This document shows positions 9,143 to 17,907 of a DNA stretch of 64,000 nt, piece after piece. Each line of letters opens with the position of its first letter. The first letter of the stretch is position 1. The stretch is taken from contig NZ_JAKZGL010000001.1 of the NCBI RefSeq assembly GCF_022549355.1, forward strand, positions 343,138 through 407,137. Direction: 5' to 3'. A model generated the notes under the pieces. It made no database searches and had not been told where the DNA came from. It saw only the letters and a list, made by a program, of their open reading frames with translations. The position numbers and the translations under genes are program-made. This stretch comes from Acinetobacter sp. NIPH 2699 (GTDB taxonomy: Bacteria; Pseudomonadota; Gammaproteobacteria; Pseudomonadales; Moraxellaceae).

Positions 9143-10294
9143 CTAGCAATAGCCTTCCAGTCGAGTTAAGGGCAATTTCTTACCAATCGCTTTTTCAATT
9201 TCAGGTAAATAAAATGCATCATCTTCTGATAGAAAGCTAATACTTACACCTTGTGCACCTGCACGACCAGTACGACCAATACGATGCACATAATCATCAG
9301 ACTGTTCAGGCAAGGTGAAGTTAATCACATGTGAAACACCATCTACATGTATACCACGACCCGCAACATCCGTTGCAATCATAATATTATTCTTGCCATT
9401 CTTAAATTGATCTAGCATTTTCACACGTTTATCTTGTGCAATTTCACCCGATAGCATTCCAACCTTATACCCATCGCGCTTCAAATGATCATATAAACGA
9501 CGCACTTGATCACGGCGGTTTGCAAAGATCATCACCTTATCAATCGGTTCGTCTCGAAGAATTTCTTGTAAAAGCTTATATTTATCTTGCTTCGCAACCA
9601 TATAAACACGTTGCTCCACATCGCTATTGGTCTTTTGCTCTGGTTCGATTTCAACCGTTACAGGCTCAAATAACCACTGTCGTGCAAGATTTAAGACATC
9701 ATAACTAAATGTTGCTGAAAATAATAATGTTTGACGTTGCTCTTTAGATGAAGAAAAACGCACAATTCGTTTTACCGATGGAATAAATCCCATATCCAGC
9801 AAACGGTCAGCTTCATCAATCACTAAAAACTCAATGCGATCCAACCAAACTTCTTTTTGTTCCACAAAATCAATTAAACGCCCCGGAGTCGCGACAATAA
9901 TATCAACGAAGTTGCGATCCAACATTTTCTTTTGTTTATCAAAATCCACGCCACCCAACAAGGTCACAAGATGCAAATTTGAAAATTTTGTCAGTGCTTG
10001 AGCATCACTTTCGATTTGCAAAGCCAACTCACGGGTAGGTGCCAAAATTAACGCACGTGGCTCACCACGAAAACGCTGATCTTGAATCGGATTATTTAGT
10101 AGATCATTAATCACACTCACTAAAAAGGCAGCCGTTTTACCAGTACCCGTTTGTGCTCGACCAATGGCATCGTGCCCTGCTAGCGTATATTTCAAAACCT
10201 TTTGTTGAATTGGGGTCATTTGAGTAAAACCCAAAGCATCAATCGCTTTTTTCAACTGCGGATGTAAATTTAAGGTTTCAAAACCTGGTGTCAT
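9143..10294 (-). CDS. rhlB: DEAD-box ATP-dependent RNA helicase, RhlB type
   Basis: An RNA unwinding helicase; RhlB proteins work with RNase E in mRNA decay in enterobacteria, though partner binding cannot be read from sequence. The motifs appear in order: MTPIQQ (Q motif), AQTGTGKTAAF (I), PTRELALQ (Ia), VATPGRLIDF (Ib), IDEADRLLDMGF (II), LFSATF (III), then VAGRGIHVDGVSHVINF and HRIGRTGRAG (VI). I chose the ATG at 10294 (383 aa), preceded by GAGAG, over an upstream extension to 10375 lacking family similarity. There is almost no basic C-terminal tail, unlike many RhlE proteins. Confidence 0.9.
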   Translation of the reverse strand: MTPGFETLNLHPQLKKAIDALGFTQMTPIQQKVLKYTLAGHDAIGRAQTGTGKTAAFLVSVINDLLNNPIQDQRFRGEPRALILAPTRELALQIESDAQALTKFSNLHLVTLLGGVDFDKQKKMLDRNFVDIIVATPGRLIDFVEQKEVWLDRIEFLVIDEADRLLDMGFIPSVKRIVRFSSSKEQRQTLLFSATFSYDVLNLARQWLFEPVTVEIEPEQKTNSDVEQRVYMVAKQDKYKLLQEILRDEPIDKVMIFANRRDQVRRLYDHLKRDGYKVGMLSGEIAQDKRVKMLDQFKNGKNNIMIATDVAGRGIHVDGVSHVINFTLPEQSDDYVHRIGRTGRAGAQGVSISFLSEDDAFYLPEIEKAIGKKLPLTRLEGYC

Positions 10295-10399
10295 ATATGC
10301 TCTCGAACCATCAATGACCAAAACAAAGTCGTTATTATAAACAAAAACGCCCCAAATAACATTGGAGCGTTTCATATTGCATTAAAGCAATAAAACAAA

Positions 10400-10612
10400 T
10401 TAGTCTAAAGGCTGAACGTTTTCAGCTTGGAAACCTTTTTGTCCTTGAACTACGCTGAATTCAACGCGTTGGCCGTCACGTAAAGAACGGTGACCGTCGC
10501 CCATAATTGCGCGGAAATGAACAAATACGTCATCACCACCATTACGCTGAATAAAACCAAAGCCTTTAGTGTCGTTAAACCACTTTACTACGCCTTGTTC
10601 ACGAGCTGTCAT
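10400..10612 (-). CDS. Cold-shock domain protein (CspA family)
   Basis: A 70-aa single-stranded nucleic-acid-binding OB-fold that destabilises RNA structure. RNP1 (KGFGFIQ) and RNP2 (DVFVHF) are both present. Which paralogue it is (CspA, C, D or E) and whether it is truly cold-induced cannot be told. The roughly 350-bp AT-rich region upstream, shared with the divergent tusA-like gene, leaves room for the long 5' leader typical of cold-shock mRNAs. Confidence 0.93.
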   Translation of the reverse strand: MTAREQGVVKWFNDTKGFGFIQRNGGDDVFVHFRAIMGDGHRSLRDGQRVEFSVVQGQKGFQAENVQPLD

Positions 10613-10961
10613 AAGTCAATCCTCAGATATTGAAAGATAAGGACCTTCCGGTGTTGCAAACAGCAGAGCCAACAAGGTTTTAAAATTTTTTATAATTTTA
10701 AAGCTTGTAATCATTCTGTAAAACTATCAACAATTTCCGGTTACATCCATTTGTTATAGGCTTTATTACAATAAAATTATAATAAACACTTCCTAAAACG
10801 CACCGAGCTTAACATGGGTTTATCACAATTAATAGATTTATTTTAGCTTATTTCCTCTGTTTCCATTGATTTCGTACGATTATTTGGTTAGGTTTTAAAT
10901 AAAATTTTTCTCTATAACCTTATCAAAATTTGTTAAGATCATTTTGAATTAAGTTATCTAA
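10613..10961. other. 349-bp AT-rich divergent intergenic region
   Basis: The region separates the cold-shock gene (minus) from the TusA-like gene (plus). It is dominated by A/T runs and must hold both promoters. I see no hairpin strong enough to call, no open frame worth reporting and no repeat shared with the rest of the window. Confidence 0.6.
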
Positions 10962-11210
10962 ATGATTATGACCTTTACTCTTTCTAGCTCGACAGAAATT
11001 ATTGATGCTTTAGGACAACCTTGTCCGATGCCATTACTCTTACTCAAACGAGCTCTTAAAAAAGCAAATGATAAAAAACAATATTTATTAAAGTCATCTG
11101 ATCCACATAGTGAAATTGATGTAACACGATATTGCAAAATTCAGCAACTCCAGTGTCAAGTTCAAAAAGTTTCAGAAAATGAATTCCACTATTTAATTGA
11201 ATCTCTTTAG
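10962..11210 (+). CDS. TusA/SirA-family sulfurtransferase-like protein
   Basis: An 82-aa protein of the TusA fold, whose members carry persulfide sulfur, for example to tRNA thiolation. The family signature DALGQPCPMPLLLLKRAL is present, with the catalytic cysteine in the CPMP motif at about residue 22. An equally plausible start is the second ATG two codons in (10968). No other sulfur-relay gene (tusBCD, tusE) is next to it, so it could be any TusA paralogue. It stands alone, 138 bp before rpoH. Confidence 0.8.
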   Translation: MIMTFTLSSSTEIIDALGQPCPMPLLLLKRALKKANDKKQYLLKSSDPHSEIDVTRYCKIQQLQCQVQKVSENEFHYLIESL

Positions 11211-11348
11211 GGTTTTTCCAACTTACTTTTTTTGTTAAACTCTTGGTAAAGATAGATTTACATTTCTATACTCAAATTTCCTTAATGATGAAGCACATTC
11301 GCATTAAGATGAAATTGTTGACTCAATACCATCCTATAAGGAGACTCC

Positions 11349-12218
11349 ATGACTACTGACAGCAGCAATCAATTGATGCCCCTGTCATTGTCTGCGCCTG
11401 GCGTAAACCTTGGTGCATATATCAGTACTGTCAATCAAATTCCAATCTTAACGGCCGAGCAAGAAAAAGAACTTGCTGATCGTTATTATTACGACCAAGA
11501 TCTTGATGCTGCCAAATTATTGGTCATGTCACATTTACGCTTTGTGGTGCACATTGCGCGTAGCTACGCAGGTTACGGCTTACCACAAGGTGACTTAATC
11601 CAAGAAGGCAACCTTGGATTAATGAAAGCAGTAAAACGTTTCGATCCTAATATGGGTGTTCGTTTAGTCTCTTTTGCCGTGCATTGGATAAAAGCTGAAA
11701 TTCATGAATATGTGATTCGCAACTGGCGTATCGTCAAAATTGCGACCACGAAAGCTCAACGCAAATTATTTTTTAATTTACGTAGTCTAAAAAAATCAAG
11801 CAAAAAACTGACGCTAGAAGAAGCAAAAGCCATCGCCCGTGATTTAAATGTTACGGCTGAACAAGTGATTGAAATGGAAGGTCGTTTGACCGCTTATGAT
11901 GCTGCATTTGAAGCACAAGGCGATGATGACGATGATACTCCACATACTGCTCCTGCGCTTTATTTAGAAGACAGTCGTTACGACCCTGCTCGCTTGGTTG
12001 AAGAAGAAGACTATGAGCAACAAAGCACCGCTGCTTTGCATGATGCAATGGATCAGTTAGACGACCGCTCTCGTAATATTTTACAACGTCGTTGGTTAGA
12101 TGATGATAAATCGACCTTGCATGAACTTGCTGCCGAATATAACGTTTCCGCTGAACGTATTCGCCAGCTCGAAAAGAATGCAATGGAGAAAATCAAGACT
12201 GCGATGTCTGCCAGTTAA
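11349..12218 (+). CDS. rpoH: Heat-shock sigma factor sigma-32
   Basis: An alternative sigma factor that directs RNA polymerase to heat-shock promoters. The 289-aa protein shows region 1.2/2.1 ([14 protein letters not shown]), region 2.2-2.4 ([39 protein letters not shown]) and the RpoH box-like [14 protein letters not shown] region 4 helix-turn-helix follows ([28 protein letters not shown]). An AAGGAGA Shine-Dalgarno sits just before the ATG. In other bacteria rpoH mRNA structure acts as a thermosensor; I cannot judge that here. Confidence 0.96.
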   Translation: MTTDSSNQLMPLSLSAPGVNLGAYISTVNQIPILTAEQEKELADRYYYDQDLDAAKLLVMSHLRFVVHIARSYAGYGLPQGDLIQEGNLGLMKAVKRFDPNMGVRLVSFAVHWIKAEIHEYVIRNWRIVKIATTKAQRKLFFNLRSLKKSSKKLTLEEAKAIARDLNVTAEQVIEMEGRLTAYDAAFEAQGDDDDDTPHTAPALYLEDSRYDPARLVEEEDYEQQSTAALHDAMDQLDDRSRNILQRRWLDDDKSTLHELAAEYNVSAERIRQLEKNAMEKIKTAMSAS

Positions 12219-12222
12219 AATT

Positions 12223-12250
12223 TAACACAAGGGCTTTATGCCCTTTTGTT
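12223..12250 (+). terminator. Probable terminator after rpoH
   Basis: Stem ACAAGGGC/GCCCTTTTGT (imperfect at the base) around a 5-nt loop, with T residues in the 3' arm and just after it. It begins within about 5-10 bp of the rpoH stop. Confidence 0.65.
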
Positions 12251-12319
12251 GTATTTGGCTATGCTTAATTTCTCTAATATGATAACTTTGCTACTCAAAT
12301 TTCTAGTTACATTGTAATT

Positions 12320-12685
12320 ATGTGGATTGCAATTTCTGCGCTAAATCTAGCGCTTGCGGTAATGCTCGGTGCTTTTGGAGCACATGGACTAAAATCTTTT
12401 GCTACGCCTGAACAACTGGCTTGGTGGGCTACAGCAACACAGTATTTCTTTTATCATGCGATTGGTCTACTTATTTTAGCAGTATTAAATAAAACCACGC
12501 CCACTTTCCCAATAAAAATCCCCTTTATTTTGATTCAAATTGGTATCCTCTTTTTCTGCGCTTCGTTGTACATTATGGCGCTTGGTTTACCTAGAATATT
12601 AGGTGCAATCACACCCATTGGTGGTGCATTTATGATTGCAGGTTGGTTGCTACTGGCATGGCAAGCAATCAAGCATGCGAAATAA
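12320..12685 (+). CDS. DUF423 (YgdD/YwdK family) small membrane protein
   Basis: A 121-aa inner-membrane protein with four predicted hydrophobic segments. The family hallmarks are visible: N-terminal LGAFGAHGLK, ATQYFFYHAIGLL and the glycine-rich AITPIGGAFMIAGWL. Its molecular function is not established. It is 9 bp ahead of thiS and on the same strand, so it is probably co-transcribed with thiS-thiG, but nothing in it points to thiamin synthesis. Confidence 0.88.
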   Translation: MWIAISALNLALAVMLGAFGAHGLKSFATPEQLAWWATATQYFFYHAIGLLILAVLNKTTPTFPIKIPFILIQIGILFFCASLYIMALGLPRILGAITPIGGAFMIAGWLLLAWQAIKHAK

Positions 12686-12694
12686 GGATTTATC

Positions 12695-12892
12695 ATGCAA
12701 ATCTTTTTAAATGGCGAGTTAACTGACACGTCTTGTGAAAATCTACAGCAACTGATTCAAGTTTTAGCCTTAGAGGGCAAACGCTTCGCTGTAGAAAAGA
12801 ATCAACAGATCATTCCGAAAAGTAGACTTGAGCAAACTGTAATTGCTCCTGAAGATCGTATTGAAATTATTCAAGCTGTTGGTGGCGGCTAA
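12695..12892 (+). CDS. thiS: Sulfur carrier protein ThiS
   Basis: A 65-aa ubiquitin-like sulfur carrier for thiamin thiazole synthesis. It ends in the required diglycine (AVGGG with the terminal GG) that is adenylated and thiocarboxylated. The order thiS-thiG is standard. ThiF, ThiO/ThiH and ThiC are not in the window. I see no TPP riboswitch (no thi-box) in the 5' region. Confidence 0.93.
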   Translation: MQIFLNGELTDTSCENLQQLIQVLALEGKRFAVEKNQQIIPKSRLEQTVIAPEDRIEIIQAVGGG

Positions 12893-12915
12893 TCGGCTAT
12901 AAATGGAGTAAGCCC

Positions 12916-13701
12916 ATGCAAGATTCCCCTTTAATTATTGGTTCACGTACTTTTCAATCACGCTTATTGGTCGGAACTGGTAAATACAAAGATTTAAATG
13001 AAACTGATTTAGCCATCCAAGCCAGTGGCGCTGAAATTGTCACGGTTGCGATTCGTCGTGTAAATATTGGACAGCATCCAGATCAACCAAACTTGCTTTC
13101 AGTGATCCCACCTGAGAAATACACGATTTTGCCGAATACCGCAGGCTGTTTTGATGCCGATAGCGCAATTCGTACCTGTATGCTGGCACGCGAACTGCTT
13201 GACGGTCATAATCTGGTGAAATTGGAAGTGCTCGGTGATGAAAAAACTTTATATCCGAATGTGACCGCAACGCTGAAAGCAGCTCAAACCCTGATTGATG
13301 ATGGTTTTGAAATCATGGTCTATACCTCAGATGACCCAATTGTTGCTCAAGAGCTTGAAAGTATGGGTTGTGTTGCGATTATGCCTTTAGGTAGCTTGAT
13401 TGGTTCTGGTCTTGGTATTTTGAATCCACACACCATTTCAATCATCAAAGAAAATGCCAAAGTCCCTGTTCTAGTGGATGCAGGTGTAGGTACTGCCAGT
13501 GATGCAGCGATTGCAATGGAATTAGGCTGCGATGGCGTATTAATGAATACTGCGATTGCTGCTGCTCAAAATCCGATTTTAATGGCTTCTGCGATGAAGA
13601 AAGCCGTTGAAGCGGGTCGTGAAGCATTTTTAGCGGGTCGTATGCCGCGTAAGCGTATGGCCAATGCAAGCTCACCTGAAACGGGTTACTTCTTTAAGTA
13701 A
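12916..13701 (+). CDS. thiG: Thiazole synthase ThiG
   Basis: ThiG condenses 1-deoxyxylulose-5-phosphate, dehydroglycine and ThiS thiocarboxylate to the thiazole phosphate of thiamin. The 261-aa TIM barrel shows [10 protein letters not shown] near residue 18, TVAIRRVN, the lysine-bearing LVKLEVLGD (Schiff-base region), the phosphate-binding [15 protein letters not shown] and [14 protein letters not shown]. It follows thiS by 23 bp and is closed by a terminator. Confidence 0.96.
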   Translation: MQDSPLIIGSRTFQSRLLVGTGKYKDLNETDLAIQASGAEIVTVAIRRVNIGQHPDQPNLLSVIPPEKYTILPNTAGCFDADSAIRTCMLARELLDGHNLVKLEVLGDEKTLYPNVTATLKAAQTLIDDGFEIMVYTSDDPIVAQELESMGCVAIMPLGSLIGSGLGILNPHTISIIKENAKVPVLVDAGVGTASDAAIAMELGCDGVLMNTAIAAAQNPILMASAMKKAVEAGREAFLAGRMPRKRMANASSPETGYFFK

Positions 13702-13711
13702 GAAAAATATT

Positions 13712-13735
13712 AAAGGGGCTCAATGCCCCTTTTTA
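13712..13735 (+). terminator. Rho-independent terminator of thiS-thiG
   Basis: Stem AAAGGGGC/GCCCCTTT with a 5-nt loop followed by T residues, about 10 bp after the thiG stop. Confidence 0.85.
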
Positions 13736-13828
13736 TTTCAAATGTTATTTATCTTGATTCCAAATTAACGAGATGAATGATATTTTCCTGATGAGACAAC
13801 AAAGCAAGTTTTTGCAAAACATCAGGCT

Positions 13829-14206
13829 TTAGATCTGCAATTTTTGTTTTTGCCATCCATGAGACAACCTGAGCCCCCCCTCACCGTCTAAATAAGATGC
13901 TTTAGTTTGAATCCGACCTTTATAAATATATAAGAACTCATGAAATTGTTCTTGAGACACAACATCGCAAAAGAAATTTTCAACAATTGCAAATAGTACA
14001 GGCGAAATAAAATCTTCACCCGTTTCCTCTAATACTTCACGCTGAATGCCTTCAAATGTTGTTTCTGCAAATTTTAATCGCCCACCAACCAAAGAAATTG
14101 TTCCATCGGGAAATGTCGACACTAAAATTTTATCTTCGTGTTCTATCCAAGCAGCCACGCGAATATTAAGCTTTCCCTCAGCTATTTCTAATGTTAAGTC
14201 TTTCAC
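13829..14206 (-). CDS. NUDIX hydrolase, probably frameshifted at a G7 tract
   Basis: A nucleoside-diphosphate-linked pyrophosphohydrolase of unknown substrate. The Nudix box is intact at about residues 41-63 (GRLKFAE...REVLEETGE). The start is GTG, since an in-frame ATG is lacking. As read, the protein is 125 aa and its tail after LDGEGG becomes LRLSHGWQKQKLQI. Inserting one G (or removing two) in the G7 run at 13874-13880 instead gives AQVVSWMAKTKIADLKPDV and runs on to a stop at 13749-13751. That product of about 152 aa is the usual Nudix length. It may be a sequencing slip, a phase-variable tract or a decayed gene. Confidence 0.75.
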   Translation of the reverse strand: MKDLTLEIAEGKLNIRVAAWIEHEDKILVSTFPDGTISLVGGRLKFAETTFEGIQREVLEETGEDFISPVLFAIVENFFCDVVSQEQFHEFLYIYKGRIQTKASYLDGEGGLRLSHGWQKQKLQI

Positions 14207-14294
14207 GACATACTCAATAATTTATTTAAGCTCTCTATTTTATTATATTTTTCTCATTGCCATTAAAACCCTCATATCTTTTATCGGGATAAGA

Positions 14295-14915
14295 CTAAGC
14301 GTTAATAGCACTCTTTAAATTATTTTTTGCACTTTGCTCAAAATACTTTTGAAAATATTCAGTTTGATAAAGCGGTTCTGCCTGATAAAAATACGCTAAA
14401 ACTTCTTTTCTTTTAATTGAGTAGATCTCAGGATCAACCCAAGCATATTCCTGCTGAATCTGCTGTTCGTATTCCTCGAAACGCTCTGGTGAAGCAGCCA
14501 AAATCGCCAAATCAATATCCAGTAAAAATTGCAAATCTAGCTCATTCGTCGCTTCATGCTTTTGCGTCGCAATAATCCATCGTTTTATCTTCTGAACATC
14601 ATCTGCTGATAAATCGTGAGCTACATATTGATCAAATAGCTCTGCGCTTTTCAACTCGTTATCTTTCGCCTGTGGATCATAGACTACATCATGAAACCAG
14701 AGTGCCAAAGCAACCGCATACGCATCATTTAAATCAGCTCGAATAGATTCAAATAAAACCAAACATTCATACAAATGCTGAAGCGTATGATAAGCCCGCT
14801 GCTTTTCATTATAAGCAGCAATCAGCTTATTAAAAATTTTCTGTGGTTCAGAAAAATGGTAATGCTGATGTAACTCAAACCATGAGTGCTCTAATTTCGG
14901 TAAATATTGCTGCAT
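14295..14915 (-). CDS. HD-domain predicted metal-dependent phosphohydrolase
   Basis: A 206-aa helical protein of the COG4339 type. The H...HD pattern is visible as YHTLQHLYECL (about residues 42-52) and ALWFHDVVYDP (about residues 73-83). An acidic DLQFLLDIDLAIL motif follows near residue 125. The substrate is not known. The start is the ATG at 14915, preferred over a TTG two codons upstream that almost abuts the previous stop. It follows the 87-aa gene by 9 bp and probably belongs to the yaaA operon. Confidence 0.82.
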   Translation of the reverse strand: MQQYLPKLEHSWFELHQHYHFSEPQKIFNKLIAAYNEKQRAYHTLQHLYECLVLFESIRADLNDAYAVALALWFHDVVYDPQAKDNELKSAELFDQYVAHDLSADDVQKIKRWIIATQKHEATNELDLQFLLDIDLAILAASPERFEEYEQQIQQEYAWVDPEIYSIKRKEVLAYFYQAEPLYQTEYFQKYFEQSAKNNLKSAINA

Positions 14916-14924
14916 AGTCAATCA

Positions 14925-15188
14925 TCACTGAATTTCTTGATTCAACCACTTGGCTAATGATTCTGCATCTTTACGCTCAAGAAAGAGTTGGTATAAAGTA
15001 CAGGAACCAAACTCATGTTTAAGTTCCTGTTGGCGAACAGGATGATTGCCAAAACGAAAGCGCCTTGTACCATCTGTATCTAAAGGCAACGCATAAACCC
15101 CATAACTACGAGGTTCGGTCAAATGCCCTTTTATACAAACTTGATCAGATGAAATCGCATGTTTCAATAAATATTCTTTGGTTAACAT
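14925..15188 (-). CDS. Conserved-looking hypothetical protein, 87 aa
   Basis: I do not recognise the family. The protein is soluble with no signal peptide. It contains a basic, glycine-containing core (EPRSYGVYALPLD, TRRFRFGNHPVRQQEL) and an amphipathic C-terminal helix (KDAESLAKWLNQEIQ). It lies between yaaA (21 bp upstream) and the HD-domain gene (9 bp downstream) on the same strand. Tight spacing and codon use like its neighbours support a real gene. Confidence 0.7.
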   Translation of the reverse strand: MLTKEYLLKHAISSDQVCIKGHLTEPRSYGVYALPLDTDGTRRFRFGNHPVRQQELKHEFGSCTLYQLFLERKDAESLAKWLNQEIQ

Positions 15189-15209
15189 CTCACCCTGCCT
15201 AATGCAAAC

Positions 15210-15992
15210 TTAAGATGCGTGTTGTTCATCCCGTTTAAATACAAGTTCTTTATTTGATGAACTTTCTGCATCAAAGTAATATCCTTCACTATTAAATGCT
15301 TTTAATTGTTCTGTTTGACTCAATTGGTTTTCAATCAAGTATCTCGCCATTAAGCCACGCGCTTTTTTCGCATAAAAACTAATGACTTTATATTTTCCAT
15401 TTTTCTGATCCAAGAACACAGGCTTGATAATTTCTGCCTGAATGTTCTTTTCATTCACAGATTTATAATATTCGTCAGACGCTAAATTTACCAATACTTT
15501 CGCATCAATATTTGCTAAATCTTGGTTAATTTGATCGGTGATAATACTGCCCCAGAATTCATATAGATTATGACCACGCACATTCTTTAATTTAGTACCC
15601 ATTTCCAAACGGTACGGCATCATCAGATCCAATGGACGTAACAAACCATATAAACCAGACAACATACGTAAATGTTGCTGTGCAAAATTGATATCTTGAT
15701 CATTTAAATGGTAGGCATCCAATCCTGTATAAACATCGCCCTTAAAAGCAAACAATGCTTGGCGTGCATTGGAAAAATCAAAATCTGCATTCCAATCACG
15801 GAAACGATCTACATTTAAGTTCGCAATTTTTTCGCTCACGGTCATCAACGATGCAATTTCACTCGCAGAAAGCTTTCGACAAACATCAATCAATTGTTGT
15901 GATTGCGCCAACAAACGGGGTTGGGTATGTGTATCTGTAGGAAGTGCAGTGGTGTAATCGAGTGTTTTAGCAGGAGAAATTAAAGCAAGCAT
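15210..15992 (-). CDS. yaaA: Peroxide stress protein YaaA (DUF328/UPF0246)
   Basis: In E. coli YaaA limits free iron and protects DNA and proteins during hydrogen peroxide stress. The 260-aa protein starts with the hallmark [12 protein letters not shown]. It contains [46 protein letters not shown] and the C-terminal [17 protein letters not shown]. The ATG at 15992 was chosen because the frame extends only to a TTG two codons upstream. It is the first gene of a likely operon with the 87-aa, HD-domain and perhaps Nudix genes. Confidence 0.93.
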   Translation of the reverse strand: MLALISPAKTLDYTTALPTDTHTQPRLLAQSQQLIDVCRKLSASEIASLMTVSEKIANLNVDRFRDWNADFDFSNARQALFAFKGDVYTGLDAYHLNDQDINFAQQHLRMLSGLYGLLRPLDLMMPYRLEMGTKLKNVRGHNLYEFWGSIITDQINQDLANIDAKVLVNLASDEYYKSVNEKNIQAEIIKPVFLDQKNGKYKVISFYAKKARGLMARYLIENQLSQTEQLKAFNSEGYYFDAESSSNKELVFKRDEQHAS

Positions 15993-16116
15993 AATCAATC
16001 AAAATAAATTTATCTTGGTGAAACTATAACAGTTGATAATTTTTAATGCCAATTCGTGTTTTCATTCTTCATTATCGGTAAAATAGTGGATTCTTCCATT
16101 ATCCATTGCGTATCTT

Positions 16117-16746
16117 ATGTCTGAGCAATTATTCATCCAAGGTCCTGTTGGTCAAATTGAAATGTTTGTAGATCAGCCCAAAGGTGAAATCACAGGTTTT
16201 GCTGTTGTCTGCCATCCTCATCCTTTGCAAGGTGGTACACCTCATCACAAAGTTCCTGTTTTACTGGCTCAGATTTTCAATGAAATGGGTTGTGTCGTTT
16301 ACCGCCCGAGCTTTCGTGGTTTAGCGGGCAGCGACGGCACACATGACCAAGGGCATGGTGAAACTGATGACATTATGGCTGTGATTGAATATGCACGTGA
16401 AAAGCATGCAGGCTTAACTTTCTATGCAGGTGGTTTTAGTTTCGGTTCTCATGTGCTCGCAAAATGTCAGGCACAACTCAGCAATGAGCTACGTCCAAAG
16501 CAATTAGTGTTATGTGGCTTGCCAACAGGTTCAGTGGTTGACTTACGTCATTACAAAACCCCTGCAATTGATGGTGATATTTTATTTGTGCATGGCGAAC
16601 AAGATGATATTACCCTGCTCTCGGACATGATCGCTTGGGCAAAACCGCAAAAACACCCGATTACCATTATGCCCGGCGCGAATCACTTCTTTACAGGTTA
16701 TCTAAAACAATTAAGACAAGTGATCGCTCGCTTTCTAAAATTGTAG
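16117..16746 (+). CDS. Alpha/beta hydrolase (COG2945 type)
   Basis: A 209-aa single-domain alpha/beta hydrolase of unknown substrate. The oxyanion-side motif VVCHPHPLQGGTPHHKV is near residue 30. A nucleophile elbow GGFSFGSHV gives the serine at about residue 110. The C-terminal FVHGEQDDI and GANHFFTG supply the acid and histidine. No signal peptide, so cytoplasmic. It stands alone, divergent from yaaA. Confidence 0.85.
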   Translation: MSEQLFIQGPVGQIEMFVDQPKGEITGFAVVCHPHPLQGGTPHHKVPVLLAQIFNEMGCVVYRPSFRGLAGSDGTHDQGHGETDDIMAVIEYAREKHAGLTFYAGGFSFGSHVLAKCQAQLSNELRPKQLVLCGLPTGSVVDLRHYKTPAIDGDILFVHGEQDDITLLSDMIAWAKPQKHPITIMPGANHFFTGYLKQLRQVIARFLKL

Positions 16747-16836
16747 GCTTAACAACAAATTATTAAGAAAAATATACTTCTTTTGAATCCGATGTCTGTT
16801 ATATCAGTACAGATGAATAGGCATTAGGGTTCTGTA

Positions 16837-17907
16837 ATGAAGTTAAATAAAAAACAGGGACTATTTTTAAAACACACCATTGAATATTGGCAGCAACAAG
16901 GAACGATTACACCTGAGGTTGCCAATGATTTAAATAATAGCTTCTCGATTCGATCTTTTGATTGGGAACGACTGGCAAAATATTCATTTTGGATTTCGAT
17001 GATTTGTGCTGTCATTGCGATAGCGGCGATCACTCTAGATGAATGGTTAATGGCAATTCTTGAGCAATTATTTTTAAGTTCAAAGATTATCCCATGCCTT
17101 ATCTTTGCTGCTGTTGCTGCAGCATTCTACGCTTTTGCTTATCATCGACGTAAGACTAAACCCTTGCATCAGTTTAGTAATGAAGCCATTATTTTTGCTG
17201 GTGTGCTTTCCACAGCAGCTTCCGTGGCTTATTTTGGACAAGCCATTGATACAGGTAGTGGACATTTCTCTTTATTATTTTTGCTCTCAACTGCCATTTA
17301 TGCGGCTCTTGCCTTTTGGTTTCCGTCCAAACTGATCTGGGTCTTTTCACTACTTTCCCTTGGTTCATGGTTTGGCACTGAAACAGGCTATATGTCCGGC
17401 TGGGGTGCGTATTATTTAGGAATGAACTACCCTTTACGCTTTGTGTTGTTTGGTGGTGTCTTAATCGGACTCAGCCTGCTCTTTAAACATCACATCCGTT
17501 TCACAGATTTTGCACATTCAACCTATGTGATGGGTCTGCTATATCTGTTTATTGCCTTATGGATTCTATCAATCTTTGGTAATTATGGCGATTTGTATAG
17601 CTGGTACAACGTTAAGCAATATGAACTTTTGCATTGGGGTATTCTATTTGGCTTTATTGCCCTCATTGCGATCGTTTATGGTTTAAAACATGACGATGCC
17701 ACTTCACGTGGTTTTGGTATTACCTTCTTGTTTATCAACCTTTATACCAAATATTTCGAGTTCTTTTGGGGTGGTATGCATAAAGCGATCTTCTTTATTT
17801 TGCTGGCTGTGTCTTTCTGGTGGATTGGTCGACATGCAGAGAAACTTTGGAACTTAGAGTTTCTGCCAGCTCAATCCCAAATGAAAAAAGATCATCCAGT
17901 TGAATGA
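16837..17907 (+). CDS. DUF2157 multi-pass membrane protein
   Basis: A 356-aa inner-membrane protein. A soluble N-terminus of about 45 residues (YWQQQGTITPEVANDL) is typical of the DUF2157 region and precedes the first membrane segment. About ten hydrophobic segments follow, and the protein ends in a short charged tail. The function of the family is not established. Its stop codon abuts the convergent rtcR stop at 17907/17908, leaving no room for a separate terminator. Confidence 0.8.
   Translation: MKLNKKQGLFLKHTIEYWQQQGTITPEVANDLNNSFSIRSFDWERLAKYSFWISMICAVIAIAAITLDEWLMAILEQLFLSSKIIPCLIFAAVAAAFYAFAYHRRKTKPLHQFSNEAIIFAGVLSTAASVAYFGQAIDTGSGHFSLLFLLSTAIYAALAFWFPSKLIWVFSLLSLGSWFGTETGYMSGWGAYYLGMNYPLRFVLFGGVLIGLSLLFKHHIRFTDFAHSTYVMGLLYLFIALWILSIFGNYGDLYSWYNVKQYELLHWGILFGFIALIAIVYGLKHDDATSRGFGITFLFINLYTKYFEFFWGGMHKAIFFILLAVSFWWIGRHAEKLWNLEFLPAQSQMKKDHPVE

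Noticed and set aside
11851..12183. 110-codon open frame antisense to rpoH
   Set aside because: Lies wholly within rpoH on the opposite strand, has no ribosome site and low-complexity composition; a shadow of the real gene.
12251..12695. Thiamin (TPP) riboswitch ahead of thiS-thiG
   Set aside because: No thi-box-like conserved elements seen; the upstream space is occupied by the DUF423 gene.
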